From: Streptomyces mesophilus
GTDB lineage: Bacteria > Actinomycetota > Actinomycetes > Streptomycetales > Streptomycetaceae
Direction of reading: 5' to 3'
Assembly (NCBI RefSeq): GCF_011044995.1
Contig: NZ_JAAKZW010000001.1
Coordinates: forward strand, 124,001 to 188,000
Length of the DNA stretch: 64,000 bases
Made by a program: the position numbers and the translations under genes. Positions 18,501 through 25,987 of the stretch are shown piece after piece. Numbering within the stretch: the stretch's first letter is position 1; every line of letters begins with the position of its first letter. Under the pieces are notes generated by a model, which was not told the DNA's origin, did not search any database, and was given only the letters and a program-made list of their open reading frames with translations.

Positions 18501-19097
18501 GGAGAACGAGGCCGCCGCCACGCGCTGCACCCGTTCCCAGGCATCGGAGAGCTCCTCGGGCGTGCGGCAGGCGCTCATGCCGATGCCGCCGCCACCGCCC
18601 GTCGCCTTCAGCATCACCGGGTAGCCGATCCGCCCGGCCGCCGTCAGCGCTTCGGCCAGGTCGGGCAGCAGTCCGGTGCCGGGTGCGAGGGGCACACCGG
18701 CGGCTTCGGCGGCGGCCCGTGCCGTGTGCTTGGCGCCGAACAGCTCCAGCTGCTCGGCGGTCGGCCCGACGAAGACGATGCCCGCGTCGGCGCATCGCCG
18801 TGCGAAGTCCGCGTCCTCGGACAGGAATCCGTAGCCGGGATGGATCGCGCCCGCGCCGGTGTCCTTGGCGGCCGCGAGCACCAGATCGGCATCGAGGTAG
18901 GACTCCTTGGCGGCCGCGGGCCCGAGCCGTACCGCCTCGTCGGCCAGGCGCACGTGCCGGGCCGAGCGGTCCGGGTCGGAGAAGACGGCCACCGTGCGCA
19001 GGCCGAGTTGCCGGGCGGTGCGGATGATGCGGGCGGCGATCTCGCCCCGGTTGGCGACAAGGAGGGTGTCGAAGGCAGGGGGTGTGGTGCTGTTCAT
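15567..19097 (-). CDS. Urea-carboxylase family biotin-dependent carboxylase (urea or guanidine carboxylase)
   Basis: A 1176-residue single-chain enzyme. Residues 1-450 are a biotin carboxylase (LLVANRGEIAARI, GYGFLSEDADFA, ATGGGGGIGMSAC, EVNTRLQVEHPVTEE). About 460-770 is a KipA-like and 775-990 a KipI-like carboxyltransferase region. The C-terminus is a biotinyl domain with the biotin-attachment Lys1139 in EAMKMES. It carboxylates urea to allophanate; close homologues accompanied by two DUF1989 proteins instead carboxylate guanidine. Both DUF1989 genes are present here, which favours guanidine as substrate, but sequence alone does not settle it. The start overlaps the preceding gene by 4 bases (ATGA), indicating translational coupling. 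Confidence 0.92.
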   Translation of the reverse strand: MNSTTPPAFDTLLVANRGEIAARIIRTARQLGLRTVAVFSDPDRSARHVRLADEAVRLGPAAAKESYLDADLVLAAAKDTGAGAIHPGYGFLSEDADFARRCADAGIVFVGPTAEQLELFGAKHTARAAAEAAGVPLAPGTGLLPDLAEALTAAGRIGYPVMLKATGGGGGIGMSACRTPEELSDAWERVQRVAAASFSSAGVFLERLVERARHVEVQVFGDGQGKIVTFGDRDCSLQRRNQKVLEEAPAPGLPPGVRAHLASAAQKLCAQVGYRSAGTVEFVYDAAREEAYFLEVNTRLQVEHPVTEEIYGVDLVEWMLRLAQGDTTVVRDPGAPRGHAVEARVYAEDPSRDHRPSAGRLTRVAYPGGVRVDGWVETGTEVTTAYDPMLAKVIAYGVDRAEALAKLDAALALTRIDGIETNLGLVRAALAEPSVQAATHSTATLAQITDTTPRIEVSAGGTLTTVQDWPGRTGHWQVGVPPSGPMDDLSFRLGNRALGNAEGAPGLECTLQGPSLRFSHPATVCVTGAPTPVTVDGEPVPQWAPVTVPGGSTLDVGAPDGAGLRTYVLFAGGGLDVPAFLGSAATFTLGGFGGHGGRALRTGDVLHGSGVATGTPVPYEERPAFATTWHIAAVEGPHAGPEFFTGDDIRDFYAADWKVHFNSARTGVRLVGPKPRWARTDGGEAGLHPSNIHDTPYSVGAVDYTGDMPVLLGPDGPSLGGFVCPATVLSSERWKLGQLRPGDTVRFLPVTVENAGRPEFVDGGILAQDDDVTYRRSGDDNLLVEFGPMQLDLALRMRVHALMEAVASAELDAVTDLTPGIRSLQIKFDPARLTQAALLSVVCRIARALPATGDLRVSSRTVHLPLSWDDPATREAIARYMAGVRDDAPWCPWNIEFIRRVNGLDSVEDVYRTVFDAEYLVLGLGDVYLGAPVATPLDPRHRLVTTKYNPARTWTAENSVGIGGAYLCIYGMEGPGGYQFVGRTTQVWSPWQQRGGYEPGKPWLLRFFDRIKWYPVEADELLELRADMTAGRFAPRVEEGTFSLADHLRFLDEHAESIEAFRERQAAAFGAERQAWEEAGEFARAEAITEPAPIAEDIEVPAGGHLIEAELAACVWQVNVGRGDVVRAGQQLIALEAMKMESPVHAPRDGVVVSVLAKPGDQVQAGTPLIVLAPTA

Positions 19098-19696
19098 CGG
19101 GCGGCCTCGGTGATCGTCGTGCGTACGGCGGTCGGCTCGAAGCCGTTGCAGGGGTTGTTGATCTGCGGGCAGTTGGAGATCAGGACGAGGACGTCACGCT
19201 CCGCGCGCAGGGTGACGCGCAGGCCGGGGGCGGAGATGCCGTCGACGATGCCGAGGGTGCCGTCCTTCTCCACGGGGACGTTCATGTACCAGTTGATGTT
19301 GGACACCAGATCGCGTTTGCCGAGTCCGTGACGGGCGCCCTCGGCGAGGAAGTTGTCGACGCAGGCGTGCTGCCCGTAGGTGTGGTGCCCGTAGCGCAGG
19401 GTGTTGGACTCCTTGGAGCAGGCGCCGCCGACGGTGTCGTGGCGCCCGCAGGTGTCCTCGGTGACGGTCATCAGCGGGGTGTGCTCGTTGGAGAGCAGCA
19501 CGCTGCCGGTTGTGAGGAAGATGCCGCCCTGGGCGTGGATCGTGTCCGGGGCGCTGTAGCGGACGGCGGTGTCGTGGGCGTCGTAGACGAGGAAGTCCAC
19601 GGCCTGGTTGCCGTGCAGGTCGGTGAGGGTGAGCTGCTCGCCCTCGCGGACGACGGCGGACCAGGCGGCACGGGCGGGTATGTCGAAGCTGGTCAT
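19094..19696 (-). CDS. DUF1989 protein, urea-carboxylase-associated protein 2 / carboxyguanidine deiminase subunit-like
   Basis: A 200-residue protein. The ATG at 19696 overlaps the stop of the upstream DUF1989 gene by 4 bases, and its own stop overlaps the carboxylase start. Conserved features include LTDLHGNQAVDFLVYDA, TPLMTVTEDTCGRHDTVGG and SNINWYMNVPVEKDG; His and Cys residues in these are candidate metal or catalytic sites. In guanidine-degrading bacteria paired DUF1989 proteins form carboxyguanidine deiminase, which turns carboxyguanidine into allophanate. The unbroken coupling with the carboxylase supports one joint pathway. Confidence 0.85.
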   Translation of the reverse strand: MTSFDIPARAAWSAVVREGEQLTLTDLHGNQAVDFLVYDAHDTAVRYSAPDTIHAQGGIFLTTGSVLLSNEHTPLMTVTEDTCGRHDTVGGACSKESNTLRYGHHTYGQHACVDNFLAEGARHGLGKRDLVSNINWYMNVPVEKDGTLGIVDGISAPGLRVTLRAERDVLVLISNCPQINNPCNGFEPTAVRTTITEAAR

Positions 19697-20517
19697 GCGA
19701 GCCCCCTGGCGGCGAGGTGTTCGGCGGTGTTGAGGAAGGCGCGCCGGCCTTCGGGGGTGGCGTCCCACAGCGGGTCGCCCCGGCGGGTGGGCGCGGCCCG
19801 CCAGGCGAGGACCTCCAGCGGGCTGCTGGTGTAGTCGGTCCGCGGGTCGAGCGGGTGCGGCACGTTGGCGATCAGTACGGTCAGGTCCTGCTCGGCGCGC
19901 AGGGTGACGCTGGTGCCGGGGCCCGCGGAGCCGGTGAAGTCCAGGGCGCCGTCCTCGTCGACGGACACGCCCTGGAAGAAGGAGAGCGAGGGCGGCAGAT
20001 CGCGCGGTTCGAGGCCGTTCTTGAGGGCCGCCAGCTTCAGCAGCTCGCGCCCGGCGGGCGAAGCGGACTGCGGGCTTCCGTCGCCGTACCGCTCGGTGTT
20101 GCGTACGAGGGTGGAGGTGCCGCACAGCGCGTCGTGCCGCCCGGAGGTGTCCGTGACGACGGACGCCAGGACGCGCCCCTGGTCGGAGAGGAGCAACCGG
20201 CCCTCCCCCAGGTAGGCGTTCCACTGCACCTTCACCGTGTCGGCGGTGTTCAGGCGCTCCCACGGCCGGTCGGCGACGTGCAGCAGCAGATGGGCGCAGG
20301 CGTCGCCCCGCAGGTCCGTCAGGCGCAGTTCGGTGCCCCGGGCGAGGACCTTGTGCGTGTAGTTGCCGCCCGCCACGGTCTCCGCCCACACCAGATGGCC
20401 TGCTTCACAGGGCGGGGCGGGCCAGTCGGCGGCGGGGACGACGGGCATGGCCTCGGCCCGGGTGCCCTCCTGTGCGCGGGCGTGGGCGCGGGCACCGTGG
20501 GTGGTTGCTGTCGCCAT
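19693..20517 (-). CDS. DUF1989 protein, urea-carboxylase-associated protein 1 / carboxyguanidine deiminase subunit-like
   Basis: First gene of the carboxylase operon, about 274 residues from the ATG at 20517, which has CGGAGG 10 bases upstream. An ATG at 20559 abuts the operator palindrome and would leave no leader, so it is less likely. Shared family motifs are RLTDLRGDACAHLLLHVAD, VVTDTSGRHDALCG and SLSFFQGVSVDEDG. It is homologous to the next gene but longer, as in known heteromeric pairs. Expression is probably controlled by the divergent TetR regulator through the site at 20561-20582. The 5' leader is too short for a guanidine riboswitch. Confidence 0.83.
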   Translation of the reverse strand: MATATTHGARAHARAQEGTRAEAMPVVPAADWPAPPCEAGHLVWAETVAGGNYTHKVLARGTELRLTDLRGDACAHLLLHVADRPWERLNTADTVKVQWNAYLGEGRLLLSDQGRVLASVVTDTSGRHDALCGTSTLVRNTERYGDGSPQSASPAGRELLKLAALKNGLEPRDLPPSLSFFQGVSVDEDGALDFTGSAGPGTSVTLRAEQDLTVLIANVPHPLDPRTDYTSSPLEVLAWRAAPTRRGDPLWDATPEGRRAFLNTAEHLAARGLA

Positions 20518-20560
20518 GGCGATTCGGCCTCCGGGGTGAGGACTTGACGGCTCGGACATG

Positions 20561-20582
20561 ATTTCTGTCGTCCGACAGAAAT
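20561..20582. promoter_or_regulatory. Operator palindrome, 10-bp arms, at the carboxylase operon and TetR promoters
   Basis: ATTTCTGTCG and its exact complement CGACAGAAAT flank a 2-base centre. A second near copy, TTYCTGTC-N4-GACAGAAA, lies at 22964-22983 upstream of the permease. Two matching palindromes at the two promoters of one functional module indicate a local regulon. Confidence 0.72.
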
Positions 20583-20704
20583 TAGGTCCCGACCAGGTCG
20601 GCCGGATTGCCCCCGCGTTGCCACCGCGTTACCGCATGCTCACCGCGCACGAGGCCCGGATCGGGCCCGCCGCCCCGCCGGACGGATGTGCGACGATCAG
20701 CGAC

Positions 20705-21340
20705 ATGAGCACCGCTGCGAGACGAGTCGGCCGGCCGCGCGCCACAACGCGACCGGCCAGCGGCCTGCCGGCGCGCGAGGAACTGCTCGCCGCCGCGGCC
20801 GAGTTGTTCACCGAGCACGGCTACGCCGCCACGACCACCCGCGCCGTCGCCGAACGCGCCGGCATGCGACAGGCGACGATGTACCACTACTTCGCGGGCA
20901 AGGAAGACCTGCTCGTCGAGCTCCTCGAGGGAACGGTCACCCCGTCGCTCGTCCTGGCCCGCACCCTCCTCGCCGACGACAACTCACCCGCCGAGGAACG
21001 CCTTTGGCTACTGTGCCGCGCAGACGTAGAACTCCTCTGCTCCGGCCCGCACAACCTCGGCGCGCTGTATCTCCTGCCGGAGGTCCGCGGCGACCGCTTC
21101 GCCGGCTTCCACGCCACCCGCGACGAACTCAAGCAGTTGTACGGCCGGTTGCTCGCCGCCACCGACGCCTGCGCCGCACTCGACGAGAGCGAGCTGGCCC
21201 TCCGTACCGACCTGGTCTTCGGCCTGGTCGAGAGCGTGCTGCTGATCCGCCGCTCCGATCCCGCCCGCCCCGCGGCGTCCTTCGCGACGGCGACCGCCGA
21301 CGCGGCACTCAGGGTCGCGGGTACGGTCGGGCGCGGCTGA
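20705..21340 (+). CDS. TetR-family regulator of the urea/guanidine module
   Basis: About 211 residues from the ATG at 20705, with only a weak ribosome-binding site. The DNA-binding domain is clear: AREELLAAAAELFTEHGYAATTTRAVAERAGMRQATMYHYFAGKEDLL, roughly residues 21-70 (read as consecutive short motifs). It is divergent from the DUF1989-carboxylase-allophanate hydrolase operon and convergent with the permease. The paired palindromes at 20561 and 22964 are its probable binding sites. It is likely a repressor relieved by the substrate or a pathway intermediate. Confidence 0.87.
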   Translation: MSTAARRVGRPRATTRPASGLPAREELLAAAAELFTEHGYAATTTRAVAERAGMRQATMYHYFAGKEDLLVELLEGTVTPSLVLARTLLADDNSPAEERLWLLCRADVELLCSGPHNLGALYLLPEVRGDRFAGFHATRDELKQLYGRLLAATDACAALDESELALRTDLVFGLVESVLLIRRSDPARPAASFATATADAALRVAGTVGRG

Positions 21341-21349
21341 AACGCCGAG

Positions 21350-21388
21350 GCCCGCCCCAGCCGTGGAGAGACGACAGCTGAAGCGGGC
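21350..21388. terminator. Possible bidirectional terminator between TetR and permease genes
   Basis: GCCCGC and GCGGGC, then CAGC and GCTG, pair across a small internal loop in the 62-base gap between two convergent genes. It is weaker than the other hairpins in the window. Confidence 0.4.
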
Positions 21389-21402
21389 CGGGGCTGAACA
21401 GA

Positions 21403-22944
21403 TCAAGCGGTTGCCACGGGCGCCGCGGCCCACCGCCGCGCCCGCCACAACCGGTACACAACCCCGACCAGGACCGTGGCCAGCAGGAAGAGCGCGGTGA
21501 ACCACTGGAAGTACCAGTGCCCGCCCGCCGGGTCATACACCGCCGCACGCGGCCACGCCAGGTTGACGGTCATCGCGAGCCCGTACACCAGCGCCACCAC
21601 GTTGACGGGCAGCCCCCAACGGCCCAGCGAGAACAGCGGCTTGCCCAGCTCGTCCACGTCCTGACTGCCGCCGATCCCGCCGCGCAGCCGACGTACGAGC
21701 ATGGGCCCGGTGACCATGGCGTACGCGAGATAGAGCATCGCGATGCACGTCGTACCGATCGCCAGGAAGGCCTCCGGGGAGGCGAGGTTGAGCAGGCCGA
21801 GCAGCGCGGCGGCCACCCCGACGACGATCGCGGTGAGGCCCGGCATCCCAGTGCGCGGGGAGACCTTCGCCAGCGCGCGGGAGAACGGCAGCACCCCGTC
21901 GCGCGCCATGGAGAACAGCATGCGCGAGCCGGCCGTCTGGATGGCGAGCGTCGCCACCGCGATCGCGATCACCACGACAGCGAGCAGTGCCTTGCCGATT
22001 CCGTCGCCGAGGCTGCTGGTCAGCACGTACGAGAGGCCCTCCGTAGCGAGCCGGCCGTCGGTCAGGCTCGGGGCGGCAAGCAGCCCGCCGAGTACGAGCA
22101 GTCCGCCGATGACGCCGGCGGAGGCCAGGGCGAGGAGGATCGTGCGGGGCGCCGTACGGCGCGGGGAACGCGTTTCCTCGCTCAACTCCCCCGCGCTGTC
22201 GAAGCCGATGAGGACGTAGGCGGCCGTGAACGAGCCGACGAGCAGCGCCCCGATCGCGCCGCCCTGGCCGCCGGTGTGCAGGGTAACGCCCGTGCCGCGC
22301 TCGGAGTGCGTGAAGAGGAGCACCACGATCAGTACGGCGCCGATGATCTCGGCGGTGACGCCGACCCGGTTGATCGCCGACATGACCCGGTTGTCCAGGA
22401 GGTTCACCGCTGTGGTGAAGGCCAGCAGCACGACGGCCAGGAGCGCCGCATTGGCGGCGCCGGTCGGCGTCGTGGGTGCCGGGTCGCCGCCGAAGAGCTG
22501 GAAGCCGGACCAGATGGCGGGCAGAACGACCTGCAGGGCGAGCGCGGCGGCAGCGACCACCACCACTTGGCCGATCACCATGATCCAGCCGGCGAACCAC
22601 CCGAAGGCCGGGGTGCTCAGCCGCGTCGACCACTGGTAGATGGCGCCCGACAGCGGGTAGCGGGCGGCGAGTTCGGCGAAGCAGCACGCCACGAGCAGCT
22701 GGCCGATGAGCACGGCGGGCCAGGTCCAGAAGAACGCGGCGCCACCGAAGGAGTAGCCGAAGGCGAAGAACTGGAAGACCGTCGTGAGGACCGAGATGAA
22801 CGAGAACCCGGCAGCGAACGACGCGTACCGCCCCATGCTGCGATGCAGCTCCTGCCGGTATCCGAACCGGGTCAGCGAGGCATCGTCGGCCCCCGGGGAC
22901 TCCGGCGGGTCGGGACGTACATCCGTGGGTGCGGTGGCAGTCAT
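21403..22944 (-). CDS. APC-superfamily permease associated with urea carboxylase
   Basis: A 513-residue membrane protein with about 12 hydrophobic segments. The first begins near residue 42 (YASFAAGFSFISVLTTVFQF), and FWTWPAVLIGQLLVACCFAELAARYP is typical of the amino acid/choline permease family. A soluble N-terminal stretch of about 35 residues precedes it. The location, and the operator at 22964-22983 shared with the carboxylase operon, suggest it imports urea, guanidine or a guanidino compound. The exact substrate cannot be read from the sequence. Confidence 0.88.
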   Translation of the reverse strand: MTATAPTDVRPDPPESPGADDASLTRFGYRQELHRSMGRYASFAAGFSFISVLTTVFQFFAFGYSFGGAAFFWTWPAVLIGQLLVACCFAELAARYPLSGAIYQWSTRLSTPAFGWFAGWIMVIGQVVVVAAAALALQVVLPAIWSGFQLFGGDPAPTTPTGAANAALLAVVLLAFTTAVNLLDNRVMSAINRVGVTAEIIGAVLIVVLLFTHSERGTGVTLHTGGQGGAIGALLVGSFTAAYVLIGFDSAGELSEETRSPRRTAPRTILLALASAGVIGGLLVLGGLLAAPSLTDGRLATEGLSYVLTSSLGDGIGKALLAVVVIAIAVATLAIQTAGSRMLFSMARDGVLPFSRALAKVSPRTGMPGLTAIVVGVAAALLGLLNLASPEAFLAIGTTCIAMLYLAYAMVTGPMLVRRLRGGIGGSQDVDELGKPLFSLGRWGLPVNVVALVYGLAMTVNLAWPRAAVYDPAGGHWYFQWFTALFLLATVLVGVVYRLWRARRWAAAPVATA

Positions 22945-22963
22945 GGCGGGCCCCTGTCATGAA

Positions 22964-22983
22964 TTCCTGTCGGATGACAGAAA
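22964..22983. promoter_or_regulatory. Operator palindrome TTCCTGTC-GGAT-GACAGAAA upstream of the permease
   Basis: Same half-sites as the palindrome at 20561-20582, with one mismatch, 20 bases upstream of the permease start codon. Confidence 0.7.
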
Positions 22984-23075
22984 GTAGGGACCGGCTGTTT
23001 CGGTGCCGTGTCGCGGTGATGTCCACATCGCGCCTAACCCCTCACCTCGACGGCGAGCGAGGCGGGTGACCAACT

Positions 23076-23112
23076 CGGCGCCAGGACCCGCGTGTTGTGG
23101 GTCCCGGCGCCG
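23076..23112 (-). terminator. Terminator hairpin after the second alkylsulfatase gene
   Basis: CGGCGCC-A-GGACCC at 23076-23089 pairs with GGGTCC-C-GGCGCCG at 23099-23112 with one internal mismatch. It lies just after the stop of the last gene of the long minus-strand operon. Confidence 0.65.
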
Positions 23113-23128
23113 GGCTGGAAGCCTGCGG

Positions 23129-25000
23129 CTACGGCAGGACGATCGGGAAGTTGCGCGCGGGCTTCTCCAGCAGGCCGTAGAAGGTCGACAGGACGGTGAC
23201 GTCGCCCGCCACGGTGACTTCACTCGAACCGATCGCATCGGGGAAGGAGGTGTGCTGCGCCAGGATCCGGTCGAGCGTGGCGCGCCGCAGGCCGAGGGTC
23301 AGGTGCGGAGCCTCCCCGCCGGGTGCGTCGCCACGCATCGGGGTGAGGACGCCGTTGCCGACCAGGAGCGTCCACACCTCGTCGGTGTCGGTGAACTCCC
23401 AGCGCAGCAGCAGCCGGTGGGCCGCCGCCCGCGGGCCGTCCAGCCGTACGGCCATCGACTCGAAGATCTGCCCGGTGCCCAGCGCCGCCAGCATGTCGAC
23501 GCTCTCCTTGCCGGGGGCGCCGCTCCGCCGGACCTCCTGACCGGCCTCGCGCAGCTCCTTGGCGCCGGTGAGGTAGATGTTGCGCCAAGTGCCGTTCTCC
23601 TGGGCGAAGCCCAGCGTCTCGTATGTCTGCGCCTGCAGTTCCCTGGCCTCGGCGTGCTCGGGCTCGGCGAACAGGACGTGGTTGAGCAGCTCCGCGGCCC
23701 AGCGCAGATCGCCGGACGCGAACGCCTCGCGGGCCGAGGTGACGGTGGCGTCCGCGCCGCCGATCGCAGCCACATAGCGCTTGGCCTGCTCGACGGGCGG
23801 GTGCTGCCACAGATGCGCCGGGTTGCCGTCGTACCAGCCCATGTAACGCTGGTACACCGCCTTGACGTTGTGGCTGATCGAGCCGTAGTAGCCGCGTGCG
23901 TTCCAGGCCGCGCCGAGCTCGCCGGGGAAGGCCTGGATCTCCTCGGCGATCTCGGGGCCGGTCAGGCCCTGGTTCATCAGACGTACGGTCTGGTCGTGCA
24001 GGTACGCGTACGCGTCGCGCTGCTGGGTGAGGATGCGCTGTACCGCGTCGCGACCCCACGTCGGCCAGTTGTGGGAGCCGATGAGGATGTCGGTCTCGTC
24101 GAAGAGCTGGATCGACTCGGTGATGTACGAGGCCCAGGCGTGGGCGTCGCGGACCTGGGCGCCGCGCAGCGTGAGGACGTTGTGCAGCGAGTGGTTGACG
24201 TTCTCGGCGATGAGCAGGACACGGTGGTCCGGCAGGTAGAAGTTCATCTCCGCGGGGGCCTCGGTGTCCGGGGTCAGCTGGAAGACCAGCCGTACTCCGT
24301 CCAGGACCAGCTCCTGCCCCGTGGCAGTGATGCTCCGTGTCGGTGCAATCAGGCCGACGGTTCCGGTGGACAGGGCCTGACCGAGGCCGAAGCCGACGGA
24401 TGCCTCGGGGCCGACGGGCAGCGAGCGGCCGTACATGTAGACGGCGCGGCGCAGCATCGCCGGTCCCGCGAAGACGTTCTCGCTGACGGCGTGGTCCATG
24501 AACGCGTCGGGCGCGATGACCGCGCACTCTCCGGCCCCGACCGCCTCGTTGGTGGTGACCCCGAGGACGCCGCCGAAGTGGTCACCGTGGCTGTGCGTGT
24601 AGATCACGGCCTTGACCGGGCGCTCACCGCGGTTGCGGGCGTACAGCCCGAGGCCCGCTGCGGCGACCTCCTTGGACGTCAGGGGGTCGACGACGACCAC
24701 GCCGGTGTCGCCCTCGATGATCGTCATGTTGGATACGTCGAGGCCGCGGACCTGGTAGATGCCGGGCGCGACCTCGAACAGGCCCTGTGCGGTGTTGAGC
24801 CGGCTCTGGCGCCACAGGCTCGGGTGCACGGTGTCGGGGCAGTCGTCCTTGGTCAGGAAGTCCCAGCGGTCGTTGTCCCAGACGACCCGGCCCGCCTCAT
24901 TGCGTACGACGCAGGGCTCCAGCTTGTCGATCAGGCCGCGGGTGGCGTTGGCCTGGTCTGTGGTGTCGTTCCAGTCGAGCGCGTCCGTGGTGGCAGCCAT
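23129..25000 (-). CDS. SdsA-type alkylsulfatase, metallo-beta-lactamase fold (paralogue 2 of 3)
   Basis: A 623-residue protein. THSHGDHFGG gives His136, His138, Asp140 and His141. The remaining metal ligands are matched by the Glu in PAEMNFYLPD, the Glu in IAENVNHSLHN and the His in GSHNWPTWG. These versions are closer to characterised SdsA1-like enzymes than those of the other two paralogues (CAENANH, PHTWPVWGN). A dimerisation region and SCP2-like C-terminal domain follow. It is the last gene of an operon of eight, 6 bases after the small ACAD subunit. Hydrolysis of an alkyl sulfate inside a beta-oxidation operon suggests it feeds alcohols to the pathway. Confidence 0.88.
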   Translation of the reverse strand: MAATTDALDWNDTTDQANATRGLIDKLEPCVVRNEAGRVVWDNDRWDFLTKDDCPDTVHPSLWRQSRLNTAQGLFEVAPGIYQVRGLDVSNMTIIEGDTGVVVVDPLTSKEVAAAGLGLYARNRGERPVKAVIYTHSHGDHFGGVLGVTTNEAVGAGECAVIAPDAFMDHAVSENVFAGPAMLRRAVYMYGRSLPVGPEASVGFGLGQALSTGTVGLIAPTRSITATGQELVLDGVRLVFQLTPDTEAPAEMNFYLPDHRVLLIAENVNHSLHNVLTLRGAQVRDAHAWASYITESIQLFDETDILIGSHNWPTWGRDAVQRILTQQRDAYAYLHDQTVRLMNQGLTGPEIAEEIQAFPGELGAAWNARGYYGSISHNVKAVYQRYMGWYDGNPAHLWQHPPVEQAKRYVAAIGGADATVTSAREAFASGDLRWAAELLNHVLFAEPEHAEARELQAQTYETLGFAQENGTWRNIYLTGAKELREAGQEVRRSGAPGKESVDMLAALGTGQIFESMAVRLDGPRAAAHRLLLRWEFTDTDEVWTLLVGNGVLTPMRGDAPGGEAPHLTLGLRRATLDRILAQHTSFPDAIGSSEVTVAGDVTVLSTFYGLLEKPARNFPIVLP

Positions 25001-25006
25001 GGAAGG

Positions 25007-25987
25007 TCATCCCTCTGTGTGGGTGGCGGTTATCCGGGTCCAGACGCCGCTCTCGCCCGCGTCGGCGGCGCGGCGGCCGAGGCTTTCGGCCCAGCGGCGC
25101 TCGGAGGCGACGGCGTCGCGCCAGGACCACAGGCGGCGGGTGAGGCGGTGCAGCGGGTACTCCTCGGTGATGCCCATGGCGCCGTGCAACTGGTGGGCGA
25201 TCTGGGCGATTTCGGTGGCCGCGGCGGCTGTGGTGATACGGGCGATGTCGACCGCGCCGCCCTCGCGGGCCAGCGCCAGCGCGGCGTCGGCCTGGACGAG
25301 CTGGACGCGCATGCGGGCGAGGTTCCCGGCGACGGCCGGGATCTTCAGGAGCGGGGCGCCGAACTGCTCGCGCTCGGAGACGTAGGTGCGGGTCAGCCGG
25401 TAGGCGCCGTGCGCGGCGCCAAGGACGGCCGCCGACCACAGGAGCGCGAGCCGCTCCCGAACCTCGGCGTATGCGGGCGCGCCCTCGACGGAGGTGACCG
25501 GGGTGGCGGTCAGGACCACGGTGTCGCGGGGCTCCCCAGCGATGTTGTCGACGTTCCGTACGGTCACCGAGACATCGCCCAAGTCGACCTGCAGCGGCGC
25601 CACTCCGGGCGCGCACAGCACGAGGCGGGCGGCGTCGCGGGCCCACGGCACCGAGGTCAGCTCGGCGGTGAGAGTGCCGGACGCGACGTCGGGCGCCTCG
25701 TCGAGCAGCACGACCGTGGCGAGGCCGTCGGCAAGGTCCCCGGCGCGGCTGACGACCCAGTCCGCGGTGGACGCCTCGACGATCGGTACGCCGATGCCGT
25801 GACCGGCAAGTGACTCCACGACCACGAGCAGGTCGTACAGGGACCCGCCGGGGCCACCCCGTTCCTCGTCGATGCCGATACGGGGCAGGTCGAGGTCGAC
25901 CAGGCTGTCCCACAGGTCGGGGCTGCCGGCCGCGGCGAGGCCGTCGACCAGGCTCCGCAGTTCCTCTGCGAACTGGCTGCGGCTCAT
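25007..25987 (-). CDS. Acyl-CoA dehydrogenase-like subunit (probable heteromer partner)
   Basis: 326 residues. The ATG at 25987 overlaps the stop of the upstream ACAD by 4 bases (ATGA). The C-terminal half is recognisable: TRTYVSEREQFGAPL, QLHGAMGITEEYPLHRLTRRLW. The N-terminal half is degenerate and lacks the usual FAD-loop motifs. No catalytic Glu is evident at the MCAD position, and the LCAD position is unclear. ACADs of this kind form alpha2beta2 heterotetramers with a catalytic partner in actinobacterial steroid side-chain degradation. Tight coupling to the next gene supports the same here. Confidence 0.82.
   Translation of the reverse strand: MSRSQFAEELRSLVDGLAAAGSPDLWDSLVDLDLPRIGIDEERGGPGGSLYDLLVVVESLAGHGIGVPIVEASTADWVVSRAGDLADGLATVVLLDEAPDVASGTLTAELTSVPWARDAARLVLCAPGVAPLQVDLGDVSVTVRNVDNIAGEPRDTVVLTATPVTSVEGAPAYAEVRERLALLWSAAVLGAAHGAYRLTRTYVSEREQFGAPLLKIPAVAGNLARMRVQLVQADAALALAREGGAVDIARITTAAAATEIAQIAHQLHGAMGITEEYPLHRLTRRLWSWRDAVASERRWAESLGRRAADAGESGVWTRITATHTEG

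Noticed and set aside
20518..20560. Guanidine riboswitch before the carboxylase operon
   Set aside because: The leader between operator and start codon is about 40 bases, too short for a known guanidine riboswitch fold.
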